DNA of 8,318 nucleotides from Dokdonella_A sp035545255 (GTDB lineage: Bacteria; Pseudomonadota; Gammaproteobacteria; Xanthomonadales; Rhodanobacteraceae): NCBI GenBank assembly GCA_035545255.1, contig DASZYR010000043.1, forward strand, positions 1-8,318, written 5' to 3'. This document shows, piece by piece, positions 1 to 4,829 of this stretch (position 1 is the first letter of the stretch; every line of letters begins with the position of its first letter). The position numbers and the translations under genes were made by a program. A model generated the notes under the pieces. The model had not been told where the DNA came from. It worked only from the letters and a program-made list of their open reading frames with translations, and ran no database searches.

Positions 1-1131
1 GTGCCGCGAGGCTACGAGATCGTCGGCTCGACCGATACCGTGCCCATCGCGGCGATCGCGAACGAAGCCGAGCGGCGCTACGGCGTGCAGTTCCACCCGG
101 AGGTCACGCACACGAAGGCGGGCACCGAGATCCTGCGGCGGTTCATCGTCGACGTCTGCGGATGCGCGACGCTCTGGACGCCGGGTCGCATCATCGACGA
201 CGCCGTCGCGCGCGTGCGCGCCGAAGTCGGCAACGACAAGGTGCTGCTCGGGCTTTCGGGCGGCGTCGATTCCTCGGTCGTCGCGGCGCTGCTCGAGAAG
301 GCGATCGGGGATCAGCTGACCTGCGTCTTCGTCGATACCGGATTGCTGCGCTTTCGCGAGGGCGATCAGGTCATGGCGACGATGGCTGAGCACATGGGCG
401 TCCATGTGATTCGCGTCGACGCGGCGGACCGTTTCTACGCGGCGTTGGAAGGAATCGAAGATCCCGAAGCCAAGCGCAAGATCATTGGTCGCACGTTCGT
501 CGAAGTGTTCGACCAGGAAGCTCGCAAGCTCGAAGGCGTGAAATGGCTCGCGCAGGGCACGATCTATCCCGACGTCATCGAATCGGCCGGTTCGAAGACC
601 GGCAAGGCGCACGTCATCAAGTCGCATCACAACGTCGGCGGCTTGCCGGCCGAGATGAACCTGAAGCTCGTCGAGCCGCTGCGCGAATTGTTCAAGGACG
701 AGGTGCGGCGGATCGGCGTCGAGCTCGGACTTCCGCGCGAGATGGTCTACCGGCATCCGTTTCCAGGCCCGGGGCTCGGCGTGCGCATCCTCGGCGAAGT
801 CAAGCGCGAATACGCCGAGATCCTCAAGAAGGCCGATCAGGTGTTCATCGAGGAGCTGCGCGAGGCCGGGCTTTACGACAAGGTCAGCCAGGCATTCGCG
901 GTGTTCCTGCCGGTGAAGTCCGTCGGCGTCGTCGGCGACGGGCGTGCTTATGAATGGGTCGTCGCGCTCCGCGCCGTCGAGACCGTCGACTTCATGACGG
1001 CGCACTGGTCGCACCTGCCTTACGAACTGCTCGACAAAGCGTCGACGCGCATCATCAACGAGATCCCGGACATATCGCGCGTCGTCTACGACATCAGCGG
1101 CAAGCCGCCGGCGACGATCGAGTGGGAATAG
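1..1131 (+). CDS. guaA: GMP synthase (glutamine-hydrolysing), C-terminal part, 5' truncated by window edge
   Basis: This enzyme converts XMP to GMP in the cytoplasm, using ATP and ammonia from glutamine, as the last step of de novo guanine nucleotide synthesis. The window opens inside the glutamine amidotransferase domain: residues 30-38 (QFHPEVTHT) carry its catalytic His32 and Glu34. The ATP-pyrophosphatase domain follows, with the P-loop SGGVDSS at 86-92, AQGTIYPDVIES near 184-195, KSHHNVGGLP at 207-216 and HPFPGPGLG at 252-260. The C-terminal dimerisation domain ends in the usual PPATIEWE. The GTG at base 1 is almost certainly an internal Val codon: the full protein is about 525 residues and roughly 150 are missing upstream. 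The reading frame is intact to the TAG. tadA follows after 17 bases, so the two are probably co-transcribed; guaB is often upstream of guaA, but that lies outside this window. Confidence 0.98.
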   Translation: MPRGYEIVGSTDTVPIAAIANEAERRYGVQFHPEVTHTKAGTEILRRFIVDVCGCATLWTPGRIIDDAVARVRAEVGNDKVLLGLSGGVDSSVVAALLEKAIGDQLTCVFVDTGLLRFREGDQVMATMAEHMGVHVIRVDAADRFYAALEGIEDPEAKRKIIGRTFVEVFDQEARKLEGVKWLAQGTIYPDVIESAGSKTGKAHVIKSHHNVGGLPAEMNLKLVEPLRELFKDEVRRIGVELGLPREMVYRHPFPGPGLGVRILGEVKREYAEILKKADQVFIEELREAGLYDKVSQAFAVFLPVKSVGVVGDGRAYEWVVALRAVETVDFMTAHWSHLPYELLDKASTRIINEIPDISRVVYDISGKPPATIEWE

Positions 1132-1148
1132 TTGGGATCAGCTAACGA

Positions 1149-1607
1149 ATGCCGCCCGACGCCGACTTCCGCTGGATGGCTCACGCGCTGCAACTCGCGC
1201 GTCACGCCGACGCGCACGAGGGCGAAGTCCCGGTCGGCGCCGTGCTCGTGCGGGACGGCGTCGTCATCGGCGAAGGATGGAACCGCAACATCGCGGCATC
1301 CGATCCGACGGCCCATGCCGAGATTCTCGCGTTGCGCGATGCCGGGCGCCGGCTCGGCAACTACCGTTTTCCCGGTGCGGAGCTTTACGTCACGCTGGAG
1401 CCGTGCGCGATGTGCGCGGGTGCGATCGTGCACGCACGTCTCGCGCGCGTGATCTTCGCGGCGCGCGATCCGAAGACCGGCGCGGCCGGCAGCGTGTTCG
1501 ATCTGCTGCAGCACGAGCGGCACAATCATCGCGTCACGGTCGACGAGGGCGTGCTCGCCGACGAGGCAGGAGATCTCCTGAAGGGATTCTTCCGGGCGCG
1601 GAGATAG
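1149..1607 (+). CDS. tadA: tRNA-specific adenosine deaminase TadA
   Basis: TadA deaminates the wobble adenosine-34 of tRNA-Arg(ACG) to inosine, so that one tRNA can read CGU, CGC and CGA. The 152-residue protein has the full zinc-deaminase signature: HAE at 56-58 (His56 as zinc ligand, Glu58 as proton shuttle) and PCAMC at 85-89 (Cys86 and Cys89 as zinc ligands). Around these are family blocks such as EVPVGAVL (26-33), GEGWNR (41-46), NYRFPGAELYVTLEP (71-85) and ARDPKTGAAGS (105-115). The C-terminal NHRV and GILADE-like segment and the FFRARR end also match TadA rather than cytosine or guanine deaminases. The only sensible ATG is 17 bases past the guaA stop; a weak GGGA lies about 11 bases upstream, which fits translation coupled to guaA. 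Length is normal (E. coli 167). Confidence 0.96.
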   Translation: MPPDADFRWMAHALQLARHADAHEGEVPVGAVLVRDGVVIGEGWNRNIAASDPTAHAEILALRDAGRRLGNYRFPGAELYVTLEPCAMCAGAIVHARLARVIFAARDPKTGAAGSVFDLLQHERHNHRVTVDEGVLADEAGDLLKGFFRARR

Positions 1608-1617
1608 CTCGCGCTTC

Positions 1618-1640
1618 GGCGCATCGCCCTTCGATGCGTC
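1618..1640 (+). terminator. Hairpin after tadA, possible terminator of the guaA-tadA transcript
   Basis: CGCATCG (1620-1626) and CGATGCG (1632-1638) form a perfect 7-bp stem with loop CCCTT. A G-U and a G-C pair extend it to 9 bp. It starts 10 bases after the tadA stop, the usual terminator position. No T-run follows, so if it acts it does so without a canonical U-tract, or only by protecting the 3' end. Confidence 0.4.
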
Positions 1641-1997
1641 TCGCGCACGCCAGCTGAGAGACGGGTTGGCGCGCGCACAATGCGCCAGTTGCAACCGATT
1701 TGCCGCCGCAATCGCGATGCGATCCCGAAAGCTACGACACGGCATATGCAGCGCTCGTCGCCGATCTCGCGAAGCTGCGCCGGTTGCCGAAGTGATCGCG
1801 CGGCCGATGCCCGGGTCAGGTTGCTATTCAGCTTGCTGCGAGCACATTCGGCCCGACGCCGATCTTCGATGGTGCGAAGAAGTCGTTCAGCACGCGCCCG
1901 TGTCCAAACGGATATCGGCATGAATGGCATGGCACGCATCCGCTTCTTCATCGACCTCTCGACGATCGCCGCCGTCGCGGAAATCATTCCGCATGTC

Positions 1998-2004
1998 AGA
2001 GGAG
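1998..2004 (+). promoter_or_regulatory. Strong Shine-Dalgarno deciding the start of the DUF6496 gene
   Basis: AGAGGAG lies 8 bases before the ATG at 2013. The open frame continues upstream to an ATG at 1680, but that extra part has no family resemblance and non-coding-like composition. The SD plus the start of the conserved domain place the true start at 2013. Confidence 0.8.
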
Positions 2005-2012
2005 CAACCACG

Positions 2013-2498
2013 ATGCCCGACAAGACCACTCTCGCACGCGCGCGACGCGACAAGCGCGAAGGCAAGTCGAAAAGCACGCAGGCCGGCGAATTCGTTCGCG
2101 AGGAAATCGAGCATGTCCGCGAGGGCAAGCACGGCGCACGCTCGGCCCGTCAGGCCATCGCGATCGGACTTTCGAAGGCACGCAGGGCCGGAATCGATGT
2201 TCCGCGCAAAGGCGCGTCGAAAAAGAAAACGTCACGTACGCGCAAGCGCGCTGCTGCCACGAAGCGCGGCGCCCGATCGGCGAAACGATCGGCTGCGGCG
2301 AAGAAAGCACTGCGGCGCGAAGGCCACAGCGCTGCTTCGCGAAAGTCGCTGTCGCGACAGGCGCGCTCGGCGGCGAGCAAGCGCAGCGCCGCCAGCCGTT
2401 CCGCCGCGGCTCGCAAAGCCGCACGCACGAAAGGCGCGCGCGGAAGATCCGCTGCCGCTCGCAAGGCGGCGCGGACAAGAGCGCGTCGCAGTCGCTAG
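2013..2498 (+). CDS. DUF6496 family protein with histone-H1-like basic tail
   Basis: This is a 161-residue, strongly basic cytoplasmic protein. Residues 1 to about 66 match my memory of the DUF6496 family: an N-terminal block of the type DKREGKSKSTQAGEFVREE (13-31), then HVREGKHGARSARQAIAIG (34-52) and LSKARRAGI (53-61). The molecular function of that domain is not known to me. Residues 67-161 are a low-complexity Lys/Arg/Ala/Ser tail with repeated SAA-(A/S)-RK units; SAAARKAART occurs at 130-139 and again at 146-155. Such tails resemble eukaryotic histone H1 and bacterial AlgP-like proteins, and probably bind DNA or RNA non-specifically (inference). The start at 2013 is chosen from its strong SD. 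ku follows after 124 bases in the same direction with its own SD, suggesting a shared theme of DNA compaction and repair, though not proving an operon. The composition of the tail should not be read as frameshifted sequence: the frame is open and the domain is intact. Confidence 0.85.
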   Translation: MPDKTTLARARRDKREGKSKSTQAGEFVREEIEHVREGKHGARSARQAIAIGLSKARRAGIDVPRKGASKKKTSRTRKRAAATKRGARSAKRSAAAKKALRREGHSAASRKSLSRQARSAASKRSAASRSAAARKAARTKGARGRSAAARKAARTRARRSR

Positions 2499-2521
2499 GG
2501 TTTCGGCGATGCAAGCGCTCG

Positions 2522-2543
2522 CTTCGAGCCGGACTTCGAGCCG
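2522..2543. repeat. Short direct repeat between the DUF6496 gene and ku
   Basis: CTTCGAGCCG occurs at 2522-2531 and again at 2534-2543, one helical turn apart (12 bp). It lies in the 124-base gap upstream of ku. A 12-bp period could suit a dimeric regulator, but the repeat could equally be chance in GC-rich DNA. Confidence 0.4.
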
Positions 2544-2622
2544 AGACGCATCGGCGGGTTGCGCCGCCGTTGCGGCCGGGATTGCACACGCGTTGGCGCT
2601 TCGATGACGAGGAGACCATGAC

Positions 2623-3525
2623 ATGGCCCGACCGATCTGGACAGGCACGTTGTCCTTTGGCCTCCTCAACATTCCGATCCGCTTGATGCCGGGCGAGCGT
2701 CGCACGGATCTCCATTTCCGCATGCTGGACAGCCGCGACAACGCGCCGATCCGCTACGAGCGCGTCAACGCCGATACCGGCGAGGAAGTCCCTTGGAAGG
2801 ATGTCGTCAAGGCGTTCGAATACCGCAAGGGCAGCTACGTCGTCCTCGAAGACGAGGATCTGCGCGCCGCTGCGCCGGAAAGTCACGCGGCCGTCGAGAT
2901 CGCGGCCTTCATCGAAGCCGACGCGATCGGGCCCGAATACTTCGAGAAGCCATATGTGCTCGTGCCCGGCAAGAACGCCGAGAAAGGCTACGTGCTGCTG
3001 CGCGAGACGCTCGCGAAGACGGGCAAGATCGGCATCGCGCACGTCGTCATCCGCACGCGCGAATATCTTTCGGCCGTGACCGTGCGCGACGAGGCGCTGC
3101 AGCTCGTGCTGATGCGCTATCCGCAGGAGCTGATCGAAGCCGAGGACTACGAGATTCCCTCGGGCAACGCGGCTTCGCAACGCGTCACGCGCCGCGAGGT
3201 CGAGATGGCCGAGCAGCTGATCGGGGCGATGTCGGGAGCGTGGAAGCCATCGGAGTACCGCGACGAGTTCCGCGATCGCCTGCACAAGGTCATCGAGAAG
3301 CGCATGACGAGCAAGGGCCTCGTCACGCCGCCGGCGGAGGAGGAGATGTCCGAGGAGGCGACGACGAACATCGTCGATTTCATGGATCTTCTGCGCAAGA
3401 GCATCGCCTCGAACAAGCGGACGGCGGCGAGCGGCGCGAAGCGCTCCCCGGCGAAAAAACCCGTCAAGGTCAAAACGAAGGCGGCGCCTGCGAAGACCGC
3501 GCGCAGGCGCCGCAAATCCGCGTGA
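2623..3525 (+). CDS. ku: Non-homologous end-joining protein Ku
   Basis: Bacterial Ku is a ring-shaped homodimer that binds double-strand DNA ends and recruits the ligase/polymerase LigD for end joining. This 300-residue protein begins with the hallmark WTGTLSFGLLNIPIRL (6-21). The Ku core continues through RYERVNADTGEEV (44-56), YVLVPGKNAEKGYVLLRETL (111-130) and IGIAHVVIRTREYLSAVTVR (136-155). It ends with the helical segment IVDFMDLLRKSI (250-261) that is conserved near the C-terminus of bacterial Ku. Residues 264-300 form a Lys/Arg/Ala/Pro tail ending RRRRKSA; basic tails of this kind are reported to affect DNA binding and threading. The SD GAGGAG (2609-2614) is 8 bases from the ATG. A second ATG at 2618 is in another frame. 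No ligD lies in the window. The last codons contain a perfect 12-bp inverted repeat (3481-3513). Convergent with the EF-hand gene. Confidence 0.97.
   Translation: MARPIWTGTLSFGLLNIPIRLMPGERRTDLHFRMLDSRDNAPIRYERVNADTGEEVPWKDVVKAFEYRKGSYVVLEDEDLRAAAPESHAAVEIAAFIEADAIGPEYFEKPYVLVPGKNAEKGYVLLRETLAKTGKIGIAHVVIRTREYLSAVTVRDEALQLVLMRYPQELIEAEDYEIPSGNAASQRVTRREVEMAEQLIGAMSGAWKPSEYRDEFRDRLHKVIEKRMTSKGLVTPPAEEEMSEEATTNIVDFMDLLRKSIASNKRTAASGAKRSPAKKPVKVKTKAAPAKTARRRRKSA
3481..3513 (-). terminator. Perfect 12-bp hairpin inside the 3' end of ku, terminator-like for the minus-strand gene
   Basis: GCGGCGCCTGCG (3481-3492) and CGCAGGCGCCGC (3502-3513) are exact reverse complements around a 9-base loop. Read on the minus strand, the stem is followed by CTTCGTTTTG, a modest U-rich tract, so it has the shape of an intrinsic terminator for the EF-hand transcript arriving from the right. 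On the plus strand it lies within ku codons (tail residues 287-297), 10 bases before the stop. It could also shield the ku mRNA 3' end. Confidence 0.5.
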
Positions 3526-3528
3526 ATC

Positions 3529-3551
3529 GCGGACGCCGTTCCGGCGTCCGC
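3529..3551. terminator. Perfect 10-bp hairpin between convergent ku and EF-hand genes
   Basis: GCGGACGCCG (3529-3538) and CGGCGTCCGC (3542-3551) pair exactly around a 3-base loop TTC. It begins three bases after the ku stop and ends 11 bases before the minus-strand stop codon, the classic place for a bidirectional terminator. Neither side has a U-tract right after the stem, so its efficiency is uncertain. Confidence 0.6.
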
Positions 3552-3562
3552 TGGGCCTCCGC

Positions 3563-3895
3563 TTACATCATCTTCTGGCACTTCGTGTATTCGGCTTGAG
3601 TGACCTTGCCGTTCTGGTCGGCATCGCATTTCGTGAAGTTGTGCTCGAGCCAGCTGTTCGGCAGCGCATCGGCCTTCGCGACGTAACCTTTCTCGTGGCC
3701 CTTCAGCATGCTCCAGTCCTCCGGACCGGAGCTCTGGATCGCGAGCGGGTCCTTCTTGTTCGACTGCATTTCCTTCCTGGCCTGATCGGACGTAGGCGGA
3801 GTAGGGGTGTCTTGCGCCCAGGCGGCGCTGGCCATGAAGCCGAGCGCACCGATCAGCAGGATGCGCGATGCGGTAATCGAATGGATCGTGTTCAT
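3563..3895 (-). CDS. Small secreted EF-hand domain protein
   Basis: This 110-residue protein has a Sec signal peptide (hydrophobic 11-25, likely cut after AWA at 27 before QD), so it is periplasmic or secreted. One canonical calcium-binding EF-hand loop, DADQNGKVTQAE, spans 91-102 with Asp at loop positions 1 and 3, Asn at 5, Gly at 6 and Glu at 12. A second loop-like segment, KGHEKGYVAKAD (65-76), keeps the Gly and hydrophobic positions but has Lys, His and Lys where ligands are expected. The protein therefore looks like an EF-hand pair with a degenerate first hand. I chose the ATG at 3895 because it has SD GAGGAAAT and is followed at once by a complete signal peptide. The frame is open further upstream into an OmpW-like leader. 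The role is unknown; small periplasmic EF-hand proteins are usually taken as Ca-responsive or Ca-buffering. Confidence 0.85.
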   Translation of the reverse strand: MNTIHSITASRILLIGALGFMASAAWAQDTPTPPTSDQARKEMQSNKKDPLAIQSSGPEDWSMLKGHEKGYVAKADALPNSWLEHNFTKCDADQNGKVTQAEYTKCQKMM

Positions 3896-4045
3896 GCGAT
3901 TTCCTCGCTTGTCGTGGGTGTTTGATTTCGGGTCGACATCGTGCATTCCGAACTTGACGACCCAGTCGGACGAATCTTCGGCATGCGCCGATGCCAAAAG
4001 GGAGAGCAGACCCGCGAATACGCATGCTGCGTTGGCTCGTTTCAT
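3896..4045 (-). pseudogene. OmpW-like porin N-terminal fragment, in frame with the EF-hand gene
   Basis: From ATG 4045 the minus strand encodes MKRANAACVF, a hydrophobic stretch, a signal cleavage site AHA/ED at residue 22, then DWVVKFGMHDVDPKSNT (27-43). The W-V-V-K-F-G-x-H-x-V-D-P-K-S pattern matches the start of mature OmpW-family eight-strand porins as I remember them. After about 45 residues the similarity ends and the frame runs without a stop into the EF-hand gene. The rest of OmpW (about 150 residues) is missing. The start keeps a good SD. Either this is the stump of a deleted ompW, or it is translated as a 160-residue fusion, which would carry a second, internal signal-like segment. 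I favour a deletion remnant. Confidence 0.6.
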
Positions 4046-4055
4046 GATTTCCTCG
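3898..4055 (-). repeat. Identical 10-base ribosome-binding context before two in-frame starts
   Basis: The plus-strand sequence GATTTCCTCG occurs at 3898-3907 and at 4046-4055; on the minus strand it reads CGAGGAAATC. Each copy holds the SD for the ATG just downstream: the EF-hand start at 3895 and the OmpW-like start at 4045. The two copies are 148 bases apart and could mark ends of a past recombination, or simply a favoured leader sequence. Confidence 0.65.
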
Positions 4056-4219
4056 TAAAGTTCGGCATGGGAAGACACCGGAGCAAATCCGGTGGCCAGA
4101 TATCGTTTACGAGAAGCGTCGTAGAACCGGACAGTGCCGACGTTAGGAACCGTGCGTGTGGCGCGAACGCTTATCCGTCTCGGGCGACGTATGCGTGGTG
4201 TGCGCAGGAGATCGGATCA
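4046..4219. promoter_or_regulatory. Divergent intergenic region with nested inverted repeats
   Basis: This 174-base gap should hold promoters for the minus-strand OmpW-like/EF-hand unit and for the plus-strand 121-residue gene. It contains a perfect 7-bp hairpin, CACCGGA (4076-4082) and TCCGGTG (4088-4094) with a 5-base loop. Enclosing it is a perfect 8-bp inverted repeat, CTCGTAAA (4052-4059) and TTTACGAG (4106-4113). On the minus-strand mRNA the outer stem overlaps the first bases of the SD of the OmpW-like start, so folding could limit its translation. I found no convincing -35/-10 pair on either strand. Confidence 0.45.
4206..4210 (+). promoter_or_regulatory. Shine-Dalgarno deciding the start of the 121-residue gene
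   Basis: AGGAG lies 9 bases before the ATG at 4220. The frame is open upstream to 3941, but that part overlaps the opposite-strand gene and has no protein character. The SD and the membrane segment right after the ATG fix the start here. Confidence 0.65.
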
Positions 4220-4585
4220 ATGTCGATTCGGCAGTTGGGCGCGGTCGTGTTCGTAGCAGCTTTCGCCGCGCTGGCGATCATGCTGTTTGTCCGCTCCGGA
4301 CAACTGCCCGAAGGCGCCGTCCGACGTTCGTTGCCCGCGACGGTCGGTGCGTCGATCCGAAGAGTGCCCGAGACGTCGCCCGTCGCTTCGCATGTGATAC
4401 CGATGCGTAAGTCGGGATCCGGCCGAATCCTGTATCTGCCAAAGGAGCCTGTTCGCGGTCGCGACTTCTGCAACTACGCCGGCTATGCACAACATCTTTC
4501 GGAAGAAGGCGACGTCGGAAATTTACCGCAGTACGGGAATGCGCCGATGAGGTGTATCGGAGTCGACATCCATCGTGAGCAATAG
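4220..4585 (+). CDS. Hypothetical membrane-anchored protein, 121 residues
   Basis: I do not recognise this family. The protein starts MSIRQLG and then has one hydrophobic segment at about 7-24 (rich in Ala, Val, Phe, Ile, Leu) flanked by Arg. It is therefore likely an inner-membrane protein with its C-terminal part in the periplasm, or an uncleaved signal anchor. Residues 26-70 are Pro/Ser/Arg-rich and probably flexible. The last 50 residues look more ordered, with aromatic and Gly residues, GRILYLPKEP, FCNYAGYAQH and a closing RCIGVDIHREQ. Its two cysteines (in FCNY and in MRCIG) could form a disulfide. Codon choice is less strictly GC-biased at third positions than in guaA or ku, which suggests weak expression or an accessory origin. 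It is transcribed away from the EF-hand unit; no functional link can be shown. Confidence 0.6.
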   Translation: MSIRQLGAVVFVAAFAALAIMLFVRSGQLPEGAVRRSLPATVGASIRRVPETSPVASHVIPMRKSGSGRILYLPKEPVRGRDFCNYAGYAQHLSEEGDVGNLPQYGNAPMRCIGVDIHREQ

Positions 4586-4829
4586 GGACATGTTCCAGTC
4601 GCCAGCCTGACGGACGCGTGTGAGTGTGATTGCATAAATTATTTTACATAATAGACATTACGCATCAAAAAGGACAGAAAGAAACCATCGATCCGCGGGC
4701 TTCGATCCGCGCGATAACGCGCCCCCTGCTACACAAATCGGCGGTAGATCGCGCTAGAGTCCAGCCGCATCCGTCTACAGGCGGACTACGTATCCGTATC
4801 GGGTACGACAACCGGCACAGGGGGCCTGC
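4586..4829 (+). promoter_or_regulatory. Upstream region of the large secreted protein, with an AT-rich island
   Basis: The gap of 244 bases before the 1160-residue gene contains an AT-rich stretch at about 4627-4687, in sharp contrast to its surroundings. It includes TTGCAT (4630-4635), a run of A/T and CATAAT (4647-4652). CATAAT would serve as a -10 box, but TTGCAT is only 11 bases upstream, too close for a standard -35; GTGTGA (4624-4629) sits at 17 bases but matches poorly. Further down, TAGAGT (4755-4760) is another possible -10 without a good -35. I regard the region as promoter-bearing, with the exact site unresolved. Confidence 0.4.
4688..4711. repeat. 10-base direct repeat upstream of the large secreted protein
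   Basis: TCGATCCGCG occurs at 4688-4697 and 4702-4711, 14 bases apart start to start, immediately downstream of the AT-rich island. Its position between the putative promoter and the gene would suit an operator or leader element, but no regulator can be named. Confidence 0.35.

Larger units (their letters stand above)
1608..2012. other. Intergenic stretch of about 400 bases without a convincing gene
   Basis: Open frames cross this stretch on both strands, but their translations are Arg/Ser-rich and low in hydrophobic core residues, as expected for off-frame GC-rich DNA. It holds the hairpin just after tadA (1618-1640), a smaller perfect inverted repeat (TCTTCG at 1863-1868 and CGAAGA at 1875-1880, 6-base loop), and the ribosome-binding site of the next gene at its right end. 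One frame from 1658 to the TGA at 1793-1795 ends in a coding-looking stretch (DPESYDTAYAALVADLAKL, then RRLPK) but has no start codon of its own. It may be the remnant of a lost gene. I see no clear sigma-70 promoter. Confidence 0.5.

Noticed and set aside
1..3. GTG at base 1 as a true start of guaA
   Set aside because: The sequence from here is the middle of the glutamine amidotransferase domain; the N-terminal catalytic Cys region is missing and must lie upstream of the window.
1680..2012. Longer start for the DUF6496 protein at ATG 1680
   Set aside because: The additional 111 residues are Arg/Ser-rich, unlike the family's start, while ATG 2013 has a strong SD and begins the conserved domain.
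2230..2495. Lys/Arg/Ala-rich tail as a sign of a frameshift or non-coding repeat
   Set aside because: The frame is continuous with a recognisable DUF6496 domain and such tails are typical of the family and of H1-like proteins.
1996..3285. A 429-residue minus-strand frame opposite ku and the DUF6496 gene
   Set aside because: No family resemblance; Ku on the opposite strand is certain, and the frame is a codon-bias shadow.
4046..4078. Start at 4078 for the minus-strand fused frame
   Set aside because: The ATG at 4045 has the better SD and begins directly with the Lys/Arg-plus-hydrophobic signal peptide; the extra 11 residues have no role and lie in the structured leader.
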